Shown here one piece after another: positions 55,275 through 64,000 of a stretch of 64,000 nt of DNA. The stretch spans positions 37,261,501 through 37,325,500 of the forward strand of contig CM076140.1 of NCBI GenBank assembly GCA_038025085.1. The letters are read 5' to 3'. The translations under genes were made by a program, and so were the position numbers. Below the pieces are notes generated by a model. The model saw only the letters and a program-made list of their open reading frames with translations. It ran no database searches and was not told the origin of the DNA. This DNA is from Tetragonia tetragonoides. Its lineage: Eukaryota; Streptophyta; Magnoliopsida; Caryophyllales; Aizoaceae. Every line of letters starts with the position of its first letter. Position 1 is the stretch's first letter.

Positions 55275-56068
55275 TTGTAAGGCCCCGAGGTCATTTCTTA
55301 CCACGGAGTGTGTCCTTATAGAAAATTTTTATGCTGGGGGCTTAGATAAGTTCAAGGAACCGTCGAGATAGAGAAAAGCATTTGAAAAGACTTGAATTGA
55401 ATAAAACCATGAAAGGGATCAAAATTCTTCTATTGGCGTTTTACCAAATGGACAACCCAGTAGCGCAAAAAGTGAAGTAATCATGTTTTTAGAAAGACTC
55501 CCGCTCATTTAGAACATATGAGTACCCAAGAATAAAGGGTTCGGGGGCGAAGGTACGAGGTAGGAAGGTCTTAGGCACCCAAATCGCCCATTTTATGACG
55601 GCCTCTACTAACTCAAGTTTGCTTAATAATTCAAAGACATGATTCCCATACAAAACCGGATTAAAAACCTAGATTAGACTATTAATTGGTTCACCACAAG
55701 CATCACGACATTTGTTATTGACCCTTATTTAGACATGCATTCGATTGACAAGTTGAGCATTAGGACAACTAGACATGCTTATTTACTGAATTAAAAGACG
55801 ATATTTAGGAAGCAATAAAAGACATGATTAGCATGATATCTATATTTTGACTACTAGAAAATAAACAGTTAAGTAATTAATTTAATTTGAGCCCTCAGGA
55901 GTTTATTACCTGAACTGTAGGTTATTTAGCAAATGAATAATAAAATTATATCTCAAGCAAAGAATAGAATTGATTTGGAAGAAAGAGGGAGAAGCTCAGT
56001 GTCAATACTCCTGAGAATAGAGGTTGTCAATTGTAAACTGTGTGTTTTGAACTGAAGGTGGAGGGTCG

Positions 56069-56076
56069 TATTTATA
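56069..56076 (-). promoter_or_regulatory. TATA box of the Ogre-like 5' LTR
   Basis: The minus strand reads TATAAATA after GTCCAC. The other LTR has TATGAATA at the same place. The GC-rich palindromes at 56163-56240 lie upstream of it on the minus strand. Confidence 0.55.
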
Positions 56077-56162
56077 GTGGACGAAGTAGGGTTGATCGGT
56101 GAAAAGATAAAGCCGAGAGGGGAAAATATCGGTTGAAAAAGATGGCGCCAGCTGGCTCAGTG

Positions 56163-56240
56163 CGAGCCGTTGGTGGCTCTGGAAAAATGATCCATAGCCG
56201 TTGGCGGATGTGGCTTAGCCGTTGGCGGCTCTCGAGCTGC
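56163..56240. repeat. GC-rich palindromic motif cluster in the LTR U3
   Basis: Three imperfect copies of GAGCCGTTGGYGGCTC-type words, the last leading into CTCGAGCTGCCAGCTGG. The other LTR has the corresponding cluster at 38064-38165 with cleaner palindromes (AGCCGCTAGCGGCTC). Confidence 0.8.
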
Positions 56241-56677
56241 CAGCTGGATATCGTCATTTTATGGTATTTTTTGGATAAAATTGAATATTCCGAAAATGTG
56301 AAAAGACCATTTTACCCTTCTTACGGTGACAGACGATTTTACCCTCGATTGGCAACTTTGTAACCGAGGGTCGGAAAAGGACACGACAGGTGTCGATGGA
56401 AAGCTCTTGAACGAGGTTTTTGAATGTGATTGAGATAAAGGAGCTATTTGGACAAACTTGAGACCTCCTTTTACCTATCAAAGCAAAAATAGCATTCAAG
56501 TATATAAATTACTCCTTTCATCATCGGGCTTTTGTGGAGATATCTGACGACGCTTTTTTGGCGTCTACGGTTATTTTCCAGAATTCTTCATAATAGTTTA
56601 TGTGATACTATCACTTAGGGCGTAGTTAGACTTGTGAATTCTTAGTTTTGGGATTGGGAACAACATATATGAATCAT

Positions 56678-58194
56678 TATAGCTGACCAAGGGCGGGCCA
56701 GCCCAAAAGCCCGACCCGTCCGGCCCATAATTTGGACGGGCTTGGACAAAAAAAGTAAAAAAAAAATTTAACCGGGTGGACAAAACCCGGCCCGCTAGCT
56801 AAACGGGCCGGGTATGGCGGCCAAAATCAATTACCGGGCTGGCCCGTCAGGCCCATTAAAAATAAATAAACACACATTTTTTTTTAAGCCTTAAAGCCCA
56901 AAAAGTTAAAAGACTAAAAGTCTAAAACCCTAAGTCCTCACTCATCAGTCATCTCTCACTCTCTCACTTCTCACTTCTTACTTCTCACTACCGCCTCCTC
57001 CTTCATCTCTCTTTCCATGCCTCCTTCATCTCTCTTTCTCTGACTCCTTCTCTCTTTCCCATAGTCAATCACCATAACCACAAGCTGTAACCTGTAAATT
57101 CCTCTCTGTATCTCTCACTACTCATGTTTAATCTATGTCTTTTTATAATACATTTTTGTTTACTTATTTCTGCAACATCTATATTCTACAATTAATTTTT
57201 TTTTTTTTTTTTGTGTTTCGATTTTGCTGTAGATCATCCAAATTAAGATCTCAGATCAAAGGTAATTGAACTTTTTCGTTCTACATATTTAGTATTCTAT
57301 TTGCTTAATTTTATTATCACCTAGGCTTTGTAATTTGTCTGATTCAAGCTGTCATTTTTTTCTTCATGCTTGTTTTCTTCTCTATGAGCCTTTTAATCAT
57401 TAAGTGTTTGTATTGAACTAGAAATTTTGTATTTTGATGAGCCAAAAAAAAAAAAAACTAGAAATTCAATAATTGCTCATGTTTATAAGTTTTAACTTTG
57501 AATTGAATTTCCAATGCCTTTATTTTAATAAAAGATTATAACCAGTCCAATAAGCTTTGCGCAAGTACCAACTTGATCAAATATATGTTTCTGTAAACTA
57601 ACTAGTTTGTTTGTTATTTTCTTTTTCCTTCTCGAGGTCAACCAACATTTGACTATGGTGGAGGCATGGTTGATGATGGGGATGATGAAGATGATGAAGA
57701 TGATGAGGAGTCAGTGCTTTTGGATGCTTGATTTGCATTTGTAGGACATTGTTTTATTTTATTTCAAGTGGTTTGTAATAACTATTTATGTGGATTTGTC
57801 ATTTGTGGACATGGATTGTGAATTTGTAATTTGTTATTTGTGAAGGCTGTAGACTAAATGAGTTGTGAACTATGTGAAGTGACTCAAGTGAGGTGCAAAT
57901 GCTTCTGACGTACAGGTTTGCACTTTGAAAATGCTGAATTTTAACTATTTTGATAAGAAAACAGCAACTCAGCACTACTTTAGTATGATATTTCAGTATT
58001 TTTTTTTTAGAAATAAAGTGAGGCAAAAAAGCCCGTGAAGCCCGTGGGTAAGTCCGGCCCGCAAACAGGGCGGGCTAGGGCAAAAAGCCTGGCCCGTTAA
58101 AACATGCCGGGCTTCATCATTTTAGGCCCGCTGGACATATTTATACATTCAAGCCCGGCCCGTGTCCGCCCAAGCCCGCTCATGATCAGCTCTA
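56678..58194. mobile_element. hAT-like non-autonomous DNA element, 1517 bp
   Basis: It is flanked by the 8-bp duplication TGAATCAT (56670-56677 and 58195-58202). Inverted ends agree in 16 of 20 bases: TATAGCTGACCAAGGGCGGG against TAGAGCTGATCATGAGCGGG. About 200 bases inside each end are crowded with CGGGCC/GGCCCG words, as in hAT subterminal repeats. No transposase was found. A short open segment at about 57640-57731 reads FDYGGGMVDDGDDEDDEDDE and then a stop, preceded by a T-rich CGAG junction. It looks like a captured terminal exon. Confidence 0.85.
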
Positions 58195-58202
58195 TGAATC
58201 AT

Positions 58203-58488
58203 CATTCAAAACTTAATTTCACTTATCAATTGGATGACAATCCTGATAACGATCATGGGGCTAATGAGGAAAGTGAGATGCACGTTACTTCACTTTTGCT
58301 AGTTCCCTCATAAAGTTAACAATATCAAGGGATTTAAATTATAAGGATAACAATTGCATGAGCTTGGTAGAGAGATTGACACAAACCCTAAAACCAAGAG
58401 AAAGAAGGGGCAAAGAATGACATCCTTCCAGCTTTGAGACTTTTATTAGTTATTGTTGTGATGAATGATGATGACCATGATTATTTTT
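58203..58488. other. short interval between hAT and copia element
   Basis: A 40-codon stretch from 58195 (MNHHSKLNF to LLLVPS) is open and of mixed composition, but there is no recognised motif. No gene is claimed. Confidence 0.4.
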
Positions 58489-58741
58489 TGTTGTTTAAAT
58501 TATTTAAATATTATTGCACCAAAAAAAGTATTCATGTCAAGAGATAGCTCAGAAAGAAAGCTCAAAGTACTGAAAGTATTCGTAACTTTTTATTGCTTTC
58601 ACTGAGTTACTTTTCTTCGTTACAATATGGGCTATTTATAGGCAAAGCTCAAACCGAGATTTACTATACAAGCACAGTAAACTCTATTATTGCTTTGTTT
58701 TGAGCCATTCACCCAATTTACCCATGTGGCAATTACAACAC
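58489..58741 (-). repeat. 3' LTR of the third copia element
   Basis: A 253-bp segment. The minus strand starts TGTTGTAATTGCCACATGGG and could end AACAACA. It contains a TATA box at 58633-58640 (TATAAATA). The left boundary is inferred from the TGTTG/CAACA ends and is not confirmed by a partner LTR. Confidence 0.6.
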
Positions 58742-58960
58742 TCCCCCTTGAATGGATCACTCTTAATAATTACAGGGGTATTAGCTGCCTCATTAAAAAC
58801 CTTGATTTGGAAAACCCAGTGGGATAAAACCAAAGCAAGGAAAAAAGAGTACAATGTTTATTTTAATGTATTATACGCGCATTGCCTCGTTAAAGACCTT
58901 GTCAGGAAAAACCCAGTGGGATAATAAACCTGATCAAGGGAAAAAGAGTACAATGCTTAT
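58742..58960 (-). repeat. polypurine tract and duplicated 3' UTR motif
   Basis: TTCAAGGGGGAG on the minus strand (58753-58742) precedes the LTR. Two copies of a block of about 70 bp (TTAAARACCTTG, AAAACCCAGTGGGATAA, AAAGAGTACAATG) lie at about 58790-58860 and 58884-58955. A second purine tract, CAAGGGGAGC, is at about 58974-58983. Confidence 0.7.
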
Positions 58961-58984
58961 GATGCGTAAATGCTCCCCTTGAAT

Positions 58985-60501
58985 TTAGGATAAGTTACAG
59001 CGACGACGCACCTCGACTTTGTGCACTAGTTCCTCAAACTTCTTGGGTGGCAATGTTTTTGTGAACAAGTCGGCAAGATTCTAACAGGACTTGATCTGCT
59101 GAACGCTTATCGTTCCATTTGTCTCTAGATCATGGGTGGAGGACAATTTTGGATCAATGTGCTTTGTTCAGTCTCCTTTGATGTAGCCATCCATGATTTG
59201 AGTCACACATGCACTATTGTCCTCGTAGACTATAGTTGGGATGCCGTTAATTATTCTCAAACCCCTTTCCTTGAGTATGTGTTGGATCATAGATCTCAAC
59301 CATACACATTCTCTTCTTGCTTCATAAAGAGAAATTAATTCGGCCTTGTTTGATGAAGTGCTGTTAAGGTTTGTTTGGTCGATTTCCATGAGATTGCATT
59401 ACCGTCATAAGGGAATATGTATCCTGTCTTAGATTTGTTGGGATTTGACAGGCATCCTGCATCTACATATCCAATAAGTGTAGGATATGCACCTTTGGGA
59501 TGAAATAATCCCAAGTCTACTGTTCCACGAAGGTAACGAAATAGGTGCTTAATCCCATTCCAATTTCTCCTTGTTGGTGCGTTACTGTATCTTGCTAAGA
59601 GATTCACCGAGAATGCAATATCTGGCCTCGTATTGTTGGAAAGGTACATTAGAGCTCCGATGACACTCAAATATGGCACGTCTGATCTAAGAATGTCTTC
59701 ATTCTCCTCTCGTGGTCGAAATGGATCATCTTTAGGGTTCAGAGAACGTACGACCATTGGAGAATGTAGTGGATGTGCTTTATCCATGTAGAACCTTTTC
59801 AATACCTTCTCGGTGTAGTTTGATTGATGGACAAAAGTTTCATCGTTGAGATGCTCAATCTTCAAACCAAGACAAAACCTCGTTCTTCCTAAATCCTTCA
59901 TATCGAACTCTTTCATCAGGTACTGAGCCGTTCTTTTGATTTCATCAGGAGTTCCGATGATATTCAAATCATCAATATATACCTCTATGATCACAAGTCC
60001 GGATTTAGATCTTTTGATGAAAACACATGGGGAGATTTGATTATTTTTGTAACCTTCCCTTAGAAGATATTCACTTAAACGGTTGTACCACATCCGCCCT
60101 GACAACTTTAGGCCATATAAAGATTTACTCAATTTTATTGAGTACAAATCATGATTTCTTGAAACGTTGGCTTCATGCAGTTTAAATCCTTTCGGGACTT
60201 TCATGTAAATATCAGTGTCAAGTGTCCCATACAAATAAGCAGTCACAATGTCCATTAGGCGCATTTGTAATCCTTGCCAATTGGCAAGACTGATTAGAAA
60301 TCTTAACGTTGTTGCATCAACAACTGGAGAGCATGTTTCATCATAGTCAAGTCCTGGCTTTTGAGAAAAACCTTGAGCTACAAGCCTTGCCTTGTATCTT
60401 ATAATTTCGTTTTTGTCATTTCTTTTTTGTATAAGTACCCATTTGTATCCGACAGGTTTTACCCCCTTGGGGTTTGGACTAATGGCCCAAAAACTTGTCA
60501 T
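58985..60501 (-). pseudogene. copia reverse transcriptase and RNase H
   Basis: Reverse transcriptase from 60501 shows GYKWVLIQKRNDKNEI, VAQGFSQKPGLDYDETCSPV, DIVTAYLYG and VYIDDLNIIG near residue 175. Then YLSVIGALMYLSNNTRPDIA and GYVDAGCLSNPNKSKTGYIF begin RNase H. A frameshift near 59360 moves RNase H to another frame (NKAELISLYEARRE, YEDNSACVTQI). After a TGA near 59168 it ends with TKHIDPKLS and NLADLFTKTLPPKKFE. Confidence 0.88.
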
Positions 60502-62157
60502 TTTTCAAATGAGTTTAATTGTGCCTGTATTGCTTCTTTCCATTTTGGCCAATCACTTCGTCGACGATATTCATCGACTGATTTTGGTTCAATGTCATCC
60601 TCATTTATGATTATCTCTGTGGCAACTGTGTATGCAAATACGTCGTCAATCTCAATGTCTTTTCTATTCCATTTCTTTCCATTATAGACATAGTTTATTG
60701 AGATCTCAAAATTGTCTATATCTTCATGCCCACTTGAGGTTTCAAGTGAGATTTCATTTTCATTTTGATTGACAACATTGTCTGTGCTCTGCATATGTTC
60801 ATTTTCTTCCTTAGAAGATTGAACATCTTTGGCATTCACATTTTCCAACCTTTTTTTATTTTGTTGGCTTCAAATCTTTTGAGCCAATTGGTCGACCACG
60901 CTTTCCCTTAATAGTAGGATACTTTTCAAAGGGTTTATTTCCTATAGAAATCTCAATCCTTTTAGGAGCATTCATGGATGGAATATGTCACTTTGTCACT
61001 TTCTTTATATTCGTAAATGCGTCAGGCAATTGATTTGCAACATTTTGCAAATGAATTATTTTCTGAACTTCATGTTCACACACATTTGAACGTGGGTCAA
61101 GATAGGATAATGTTGTTGCATTCCACGTTATTTCTTCCGTAATTGGGTTCTCCTTATCTTTTTCTCCCCCTAAGGTTGGGAATACTGACGCGTCAAAATG
61201 ACAGTCAGCAAACCGTGATGTGAACAAATCACCAGTCATCGGTTCTAAAAACTTAATAATTGAGGGGCTTTCAAAACCAATATATATTCCCAACCTTCTT
61301 TGTGGACCCATCTTAATACGGTTAGGTGGTTCTATTGGTTCATAAACTACACACCCAAATGTTTTCAGATGTGCAATACTTGGTTCTTTCCCAGTTACCA
61401 ATTGCATAGGCGAGAATTCATGATACGCAGTTGGCCTTAATCGTACTAATTTTGCGGCATGCAATTTAGCATGTCCCCAAATAGATGCTGGTAACATTGA
61501 TTTCATTAATAATGGCCTAGCGATTAACTTTAACCGCTTTATCAAAGATTCAGCAAGCCCATTATTTTGGGTATGAACATGAGCAACTGGGTGTTCCACC
61601 TCAATCCCAATAGACATACAATAGTCACTAAATGTTTGGGATGTAAATTCTCCTGAATTATCCAGTCTGATCCTCTTTATCGAATGATCTGGAAATTGAG
61701 TTTTCAATCGAATTATTTGTGCCAACAATTCGGCAAATACGACATTTCTTGTCGTCAATAAACTCAAATGCGACCATCGTGTTGATGCATCTACTAATAC
61801 CATGAAATATCAAAATGGTCCGCATGGCGGGTGAATTGGCCCGCAAATATCACCTTGGATTCTTTCCAAGAATGCAGGAGACTGACTTCCAAGCTTACTT
61901 TTGGAAGGTCTCGTAATAATATTTCCAAGTGAACATGCAACACAAGGGTGTTCACCAAATTTTGGTACCCGGACATTTTTCATTGGGTGTCCAGTTGAAC
62001 CCTTAATTACTTTTATCATCATACTTGTGCCAGGATGACCCAAACGATCATGGCACAGAGAGCACAATTTTTGGTTGTCTAGTAATTTTTTGGACACCAT
62101 ATTAATTTCAATGGGATTAATGTACGTATAGTACATTCCCGAGGAGTACGCTGACAT
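60502..62157 (-). pseudogene. copia integrase
   Basis: The zinc-binding part near 62080-61900 has CHDRLGHPG and HPCVACSLGNI. The catalytic core has VLVDASTRWS near 61800, IRLDNSGEFTSQTFSDYC near 61660 and NNGLAESLIKRLK near 61560, so the three acidic residues are present. A GKEPSIAHLKTFGCVVYEP block follows. The tail 60848-60498 is acidic and ends in WPKWKEAIQAQLNSFEK. A stop near 61804 interrupts between zinc domain and core. Confidence 0.88.
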
Positions 62158-62531
62158 TTCTCAAATACACATTTCTTGCCAGCTTTAACTGATGTAAGAC
62201 ACATGTACTCCTTTTGGTCTTCAGTCACGGTTTCCATGTGGTAACTATTCTGACGCACATCTTTAAAACTCAAAAAATTTCTTCGAGATTTACTCGAGTA
62301 TAGTGCGTCTTTTATTTCAATTTTCGTCCCGATTGGGAGCATGACACACGCCTTTCTTGATCCTTCAATAAATTTTGCAACACCGTCAATGGTGCTAACG
62401 TTTGCCTCGATTGGTTTCAATCGTATGAAATAAACTTTATTCCTCAAGATTGTGTGTGTTGCAGCACTGTCAATTAGACATTGTTCGCCAATTCCATTTC
62501 GCAAATTCATATCTTCACTAAAATAAATCAA
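62079..62531 (-). pseudogene. copia protease and gag-pre-integrase region
   Basis: The protease active site reads QCLIDSAATHTIL near 62480, with the catalytic Asp kept. It continues through IKDALYSSKSRRNFLSF and YMCLTSVKAGKKCV. Confidence 0.82.
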
Positions 62532-62829
62532 AATTAGATTAGTGATTAATTAAACACACTCATTTTTATTTAATACGAAATTATTACATCATTGATTGTC
62601 TAATGCTTGTTAAAGCGTTTATTTAAATAAGACACAACTAAACACTCTTATTTAAACACACATACTTAAACACAGAATTAACACGACTTATTTCAGAAAA
62701 TCTTAAATAATGCCCAGGTTGGTAATAAGGTCATTCTCAACATTGTCCATGAAATAATCAGAAACATGAAGGCTTGGCACATTCTGGGGGCCTTCATCCA
62801 CAAAGTTGACCTTAATATTTTTCTCTTTG

Positions 62830-63668
62830 CCTTTCTAAGAAGCTTGATATAATTCCACCAAATATTTGGCGGTTCGACATTCTTTTGCAAAATGGCCCTT
62901 AATGCCACATTTGAAACATGTCACATTTTGTTTCCCAGTTGGTCCAGTCCTTTGCTGGTGCATTTGCTTGACTTTTCGCTTGAAATGACGACACTTTCCC
63001 CTGTTGAAATTCTTGCCACAAAATCTATTGTTTTTCAGTTGGCGACCTTGTTCACCCATTTTGGTGGCATGTGCCTCTGGCACTATACTGGTTCCAACAT
63101 GCCTCATGTTATGATTCTGCATGAGCAACTGATTATTCTACTCAGCCACCAATAGCACAGATATCAGTTCAGAGTTTTTTTGAATCCTCTTTCTCGATAC
63201 TTCTGCTGCAGTAGCACACTAGATGCGTGCATGGTGGAATAAGTCTTTTCAAGCATGTCATACTTAGTGATATTTTGTCCCACATAACTTCATAGATGAA
63301 GTTATACGCAGTAGAGCTGAATTATATTCACTAACAGACTTGTAGTCCTGAAACCTCACATTAGCCCATTGAAACAAGGCTTGTGGCAACAAAACTTGTT
63401 CTCTGTGCCCATATCTCTCATAGAGATTTTGCCACAATTCTTTTGGATCTTCAACCATAAGGTTTTCATTTTTCAGGTCCTCATGGAGATGATGCCTTAA
63501 GAAAATACTAGTCTTAGCCTGATCTTCCTCTGAGGCATTATTACTTTCCTCAATGGTTTTCTTAAGTCCATTAGCCTTCAGGTGTGCAAGGGCATCAACC
63601 TTCCATTTTTAGTAGTTCTTCCCAGGCACATCAAGGATTTCAAATTCCCTCTTAGCAATGCTTGCCAT
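62830..63668 (-). pseudogene. copia gag
   Basis: It starts MASIAKREFEILDVPGKNY at 63668. A TAG near 63610 follows at once. Then KWKVDALAHLKANGLKKTI and DPKELWQNLYERYGHREQVL match the gag family. The zinc knuckle CFKCGIKGHFAKEC is near 62910, preceded by a basic stretch (KNFNRGKCRHFKRKVKQ). Confidence 0.82.
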
Positions 63669-63762
63669 TTTCTGGTTAGAAACAAATTGTTAAAGTTAAT
63701 AAATTATTGGGGTGCGTTGGTTATAAATTAAATATTATGCAGTTGAATATCACCACGGGAAT

Positions 63763-63820
63763 GAAGCCTTAGTGGTCCAAAACTCCTGACGCTCAGTCAA
63801 AAGTTAGGGGTTCGAAAACC
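63763..63820 (+). ncRNA. tRNA-like polymerase III promoter (possible SINE head)
   Basis: GCCTTAGTGGT at about 63767-63776 resembles an A box. GGTTCGAAAACC at 63809-63820 resembles a B box (consensus GGTTCGANTCC). The spacing is that of a tRNA or tRNA-derived SINE. No complete cloverleaf or poly(A) end was found. Confidence 0.3.
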
Positions 63821-64000
63821 GGTCGGTACAAAATATAAAATAAAGAACAATTTTATTTTCTTGTTTATTGGCTAATCAATAAACATTTTCTTTGTTGTCT
63901 TATTGGAACCTACAAAACAAATGTTAATTCCAACAAATAAAGCGGATAAACTCTGATCTTAAAAGATGCTGCAGAACAAATATTAGTTATCAAATATACT

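Larger units (their letters stand above)
37186..56568 (-). mobile_element. Ogre/Tat-type Ty3/gypsy retrotransposon, internally deleted, 19.4 kb
   Basis: Two LTRs of about 1.3 kb in the same orientation are flanked by GTTAT. On the minus strand the order is 5' LTR (right), TGGCG-type primer-binding site, leader, gag, protease, integrase C-terminus, two antisense genes, tandem repeats, polypurine tract, 3' LTR (left). Gag and protease have features of the Tat/Ogre branch. Reverse transcriptase, RNase H and most of integrase are missing. Nested inside are a LINE with a solo LTR and a Mutator-like element. Confidence 0.88.
55276..56568 (-). repeat. 5' LTR of the Ogre-like element
   Basis: A 1293-bp LTR similar to 37186-38517. 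Its outer base is G where A is expected (TCTACG). It is followed by the target duplication GTTAT. Confidence 0.92.
58489..64000 (-). mobile_element. Ty1/copia retrotransposon, degenerate, 5' end outside the window
   Basis: On the minus strand the order is gag, protease, integrase, reverse transcriptase, RNase H, then a 3' UTR with repeated motif, polypurine tract and a short LTR. This is copia order. Stops and frameshifts occur throughout. No 5' LTR or primer-binding site is seen before position 64000. It differs in sequence and LTR from the other two copia elements here. Confidence 0.85.

Noticed and set aside
56574..58320. A host exon restored by removing the hAT element
   Set aside because: The frame is open for only about 14 codons on the left before a stop, and no known protein is recognised.

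Overview
This window is nuclear DNA from a flowering plant, probably a eudicot. It consists almost entirely of transposable elements inserted into one another. The evidence is plant-type Ty1/copia and Ty3/gypsy LTR retrotransposons primed by initiator tRNA-Met, plant LINEs with an endonuclease, reverse transcriptase, zinc-binding domain and RNase H, hAT-like and Mutator-like DNA elements with 8-bp and 9-bp target duplications, plant mobile domain coding sequence, and receptor-type kinase fragments. I found no rRNA or tRNA gene, no CRISPR array and no complete host gene. The species cannot be named from this sequence.

Layout from left to right. (1) 1-2854 is a minus-strand copia-type element with two LTRs and one intact gag-protease ORF but no integrase or reverse transcriptase; this is the TR-GAG arrangement. 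(2) 4000-4946 is a Mutator-like non-autonomous element with a perfect 9-bp target duplication. (3) 5097-5622 is the 3' end of a protein kinase gene, now a pseudogene. (4) 7230-9590 holds LINE fragments. (5) 9600-23360 is a plus-strand LINE split inside its reverse transcriptase by a 9.6-kb SIRE/Maximus-like copia element (10935-20572, target duplication TGGGT). A 34-bp inverted copy of the copia LTR is embedded in the LINE beside it. (6) 25075-36795 is a second copy of the kinase fragment, split by an 11.5-kb Ty3/gypsy chromovirus (25243-36755, target duplication GTTTG) with an extra acidic ORF before gag.

(7) 37186-56568 is a 19.4-kb minus-strand element of the Ogre/Tat type (target duplication GTTAT). 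It keeps gag, protease and the last part of integrase but has lost reverse transcriptase. Its 3' half carries two decayed, intron-containing genes on the opposite strand (plant mobile domain and DUF7745-like), followed by a tandem-repeat array next to the 3' LTR. Inside it lie a LINE (44942-48938), a solo LTR inside that LINE (45692-48569), and a second Mutator-like element (54142-55213). (8) 56678-58194 is an hAT-like element. (9) 58489 to the window end is another degenerate minus-strand copia element whose 5' LTR lies outside the window.

The most unusual features are the intact TR-GAG unit, the antisense two-gene cassette inside the Ogre-like element, a GC-rich palindrome that recurs upstream of its LTR and antisense promoters, and the templated inverted LTR insertion. 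Apart from the TR-GAG ORF, the retroelement coding regions are broken by stops and frameshifts, so most of the window is relic sequence. Calls rest on motifs read by eye; no database search was possible.
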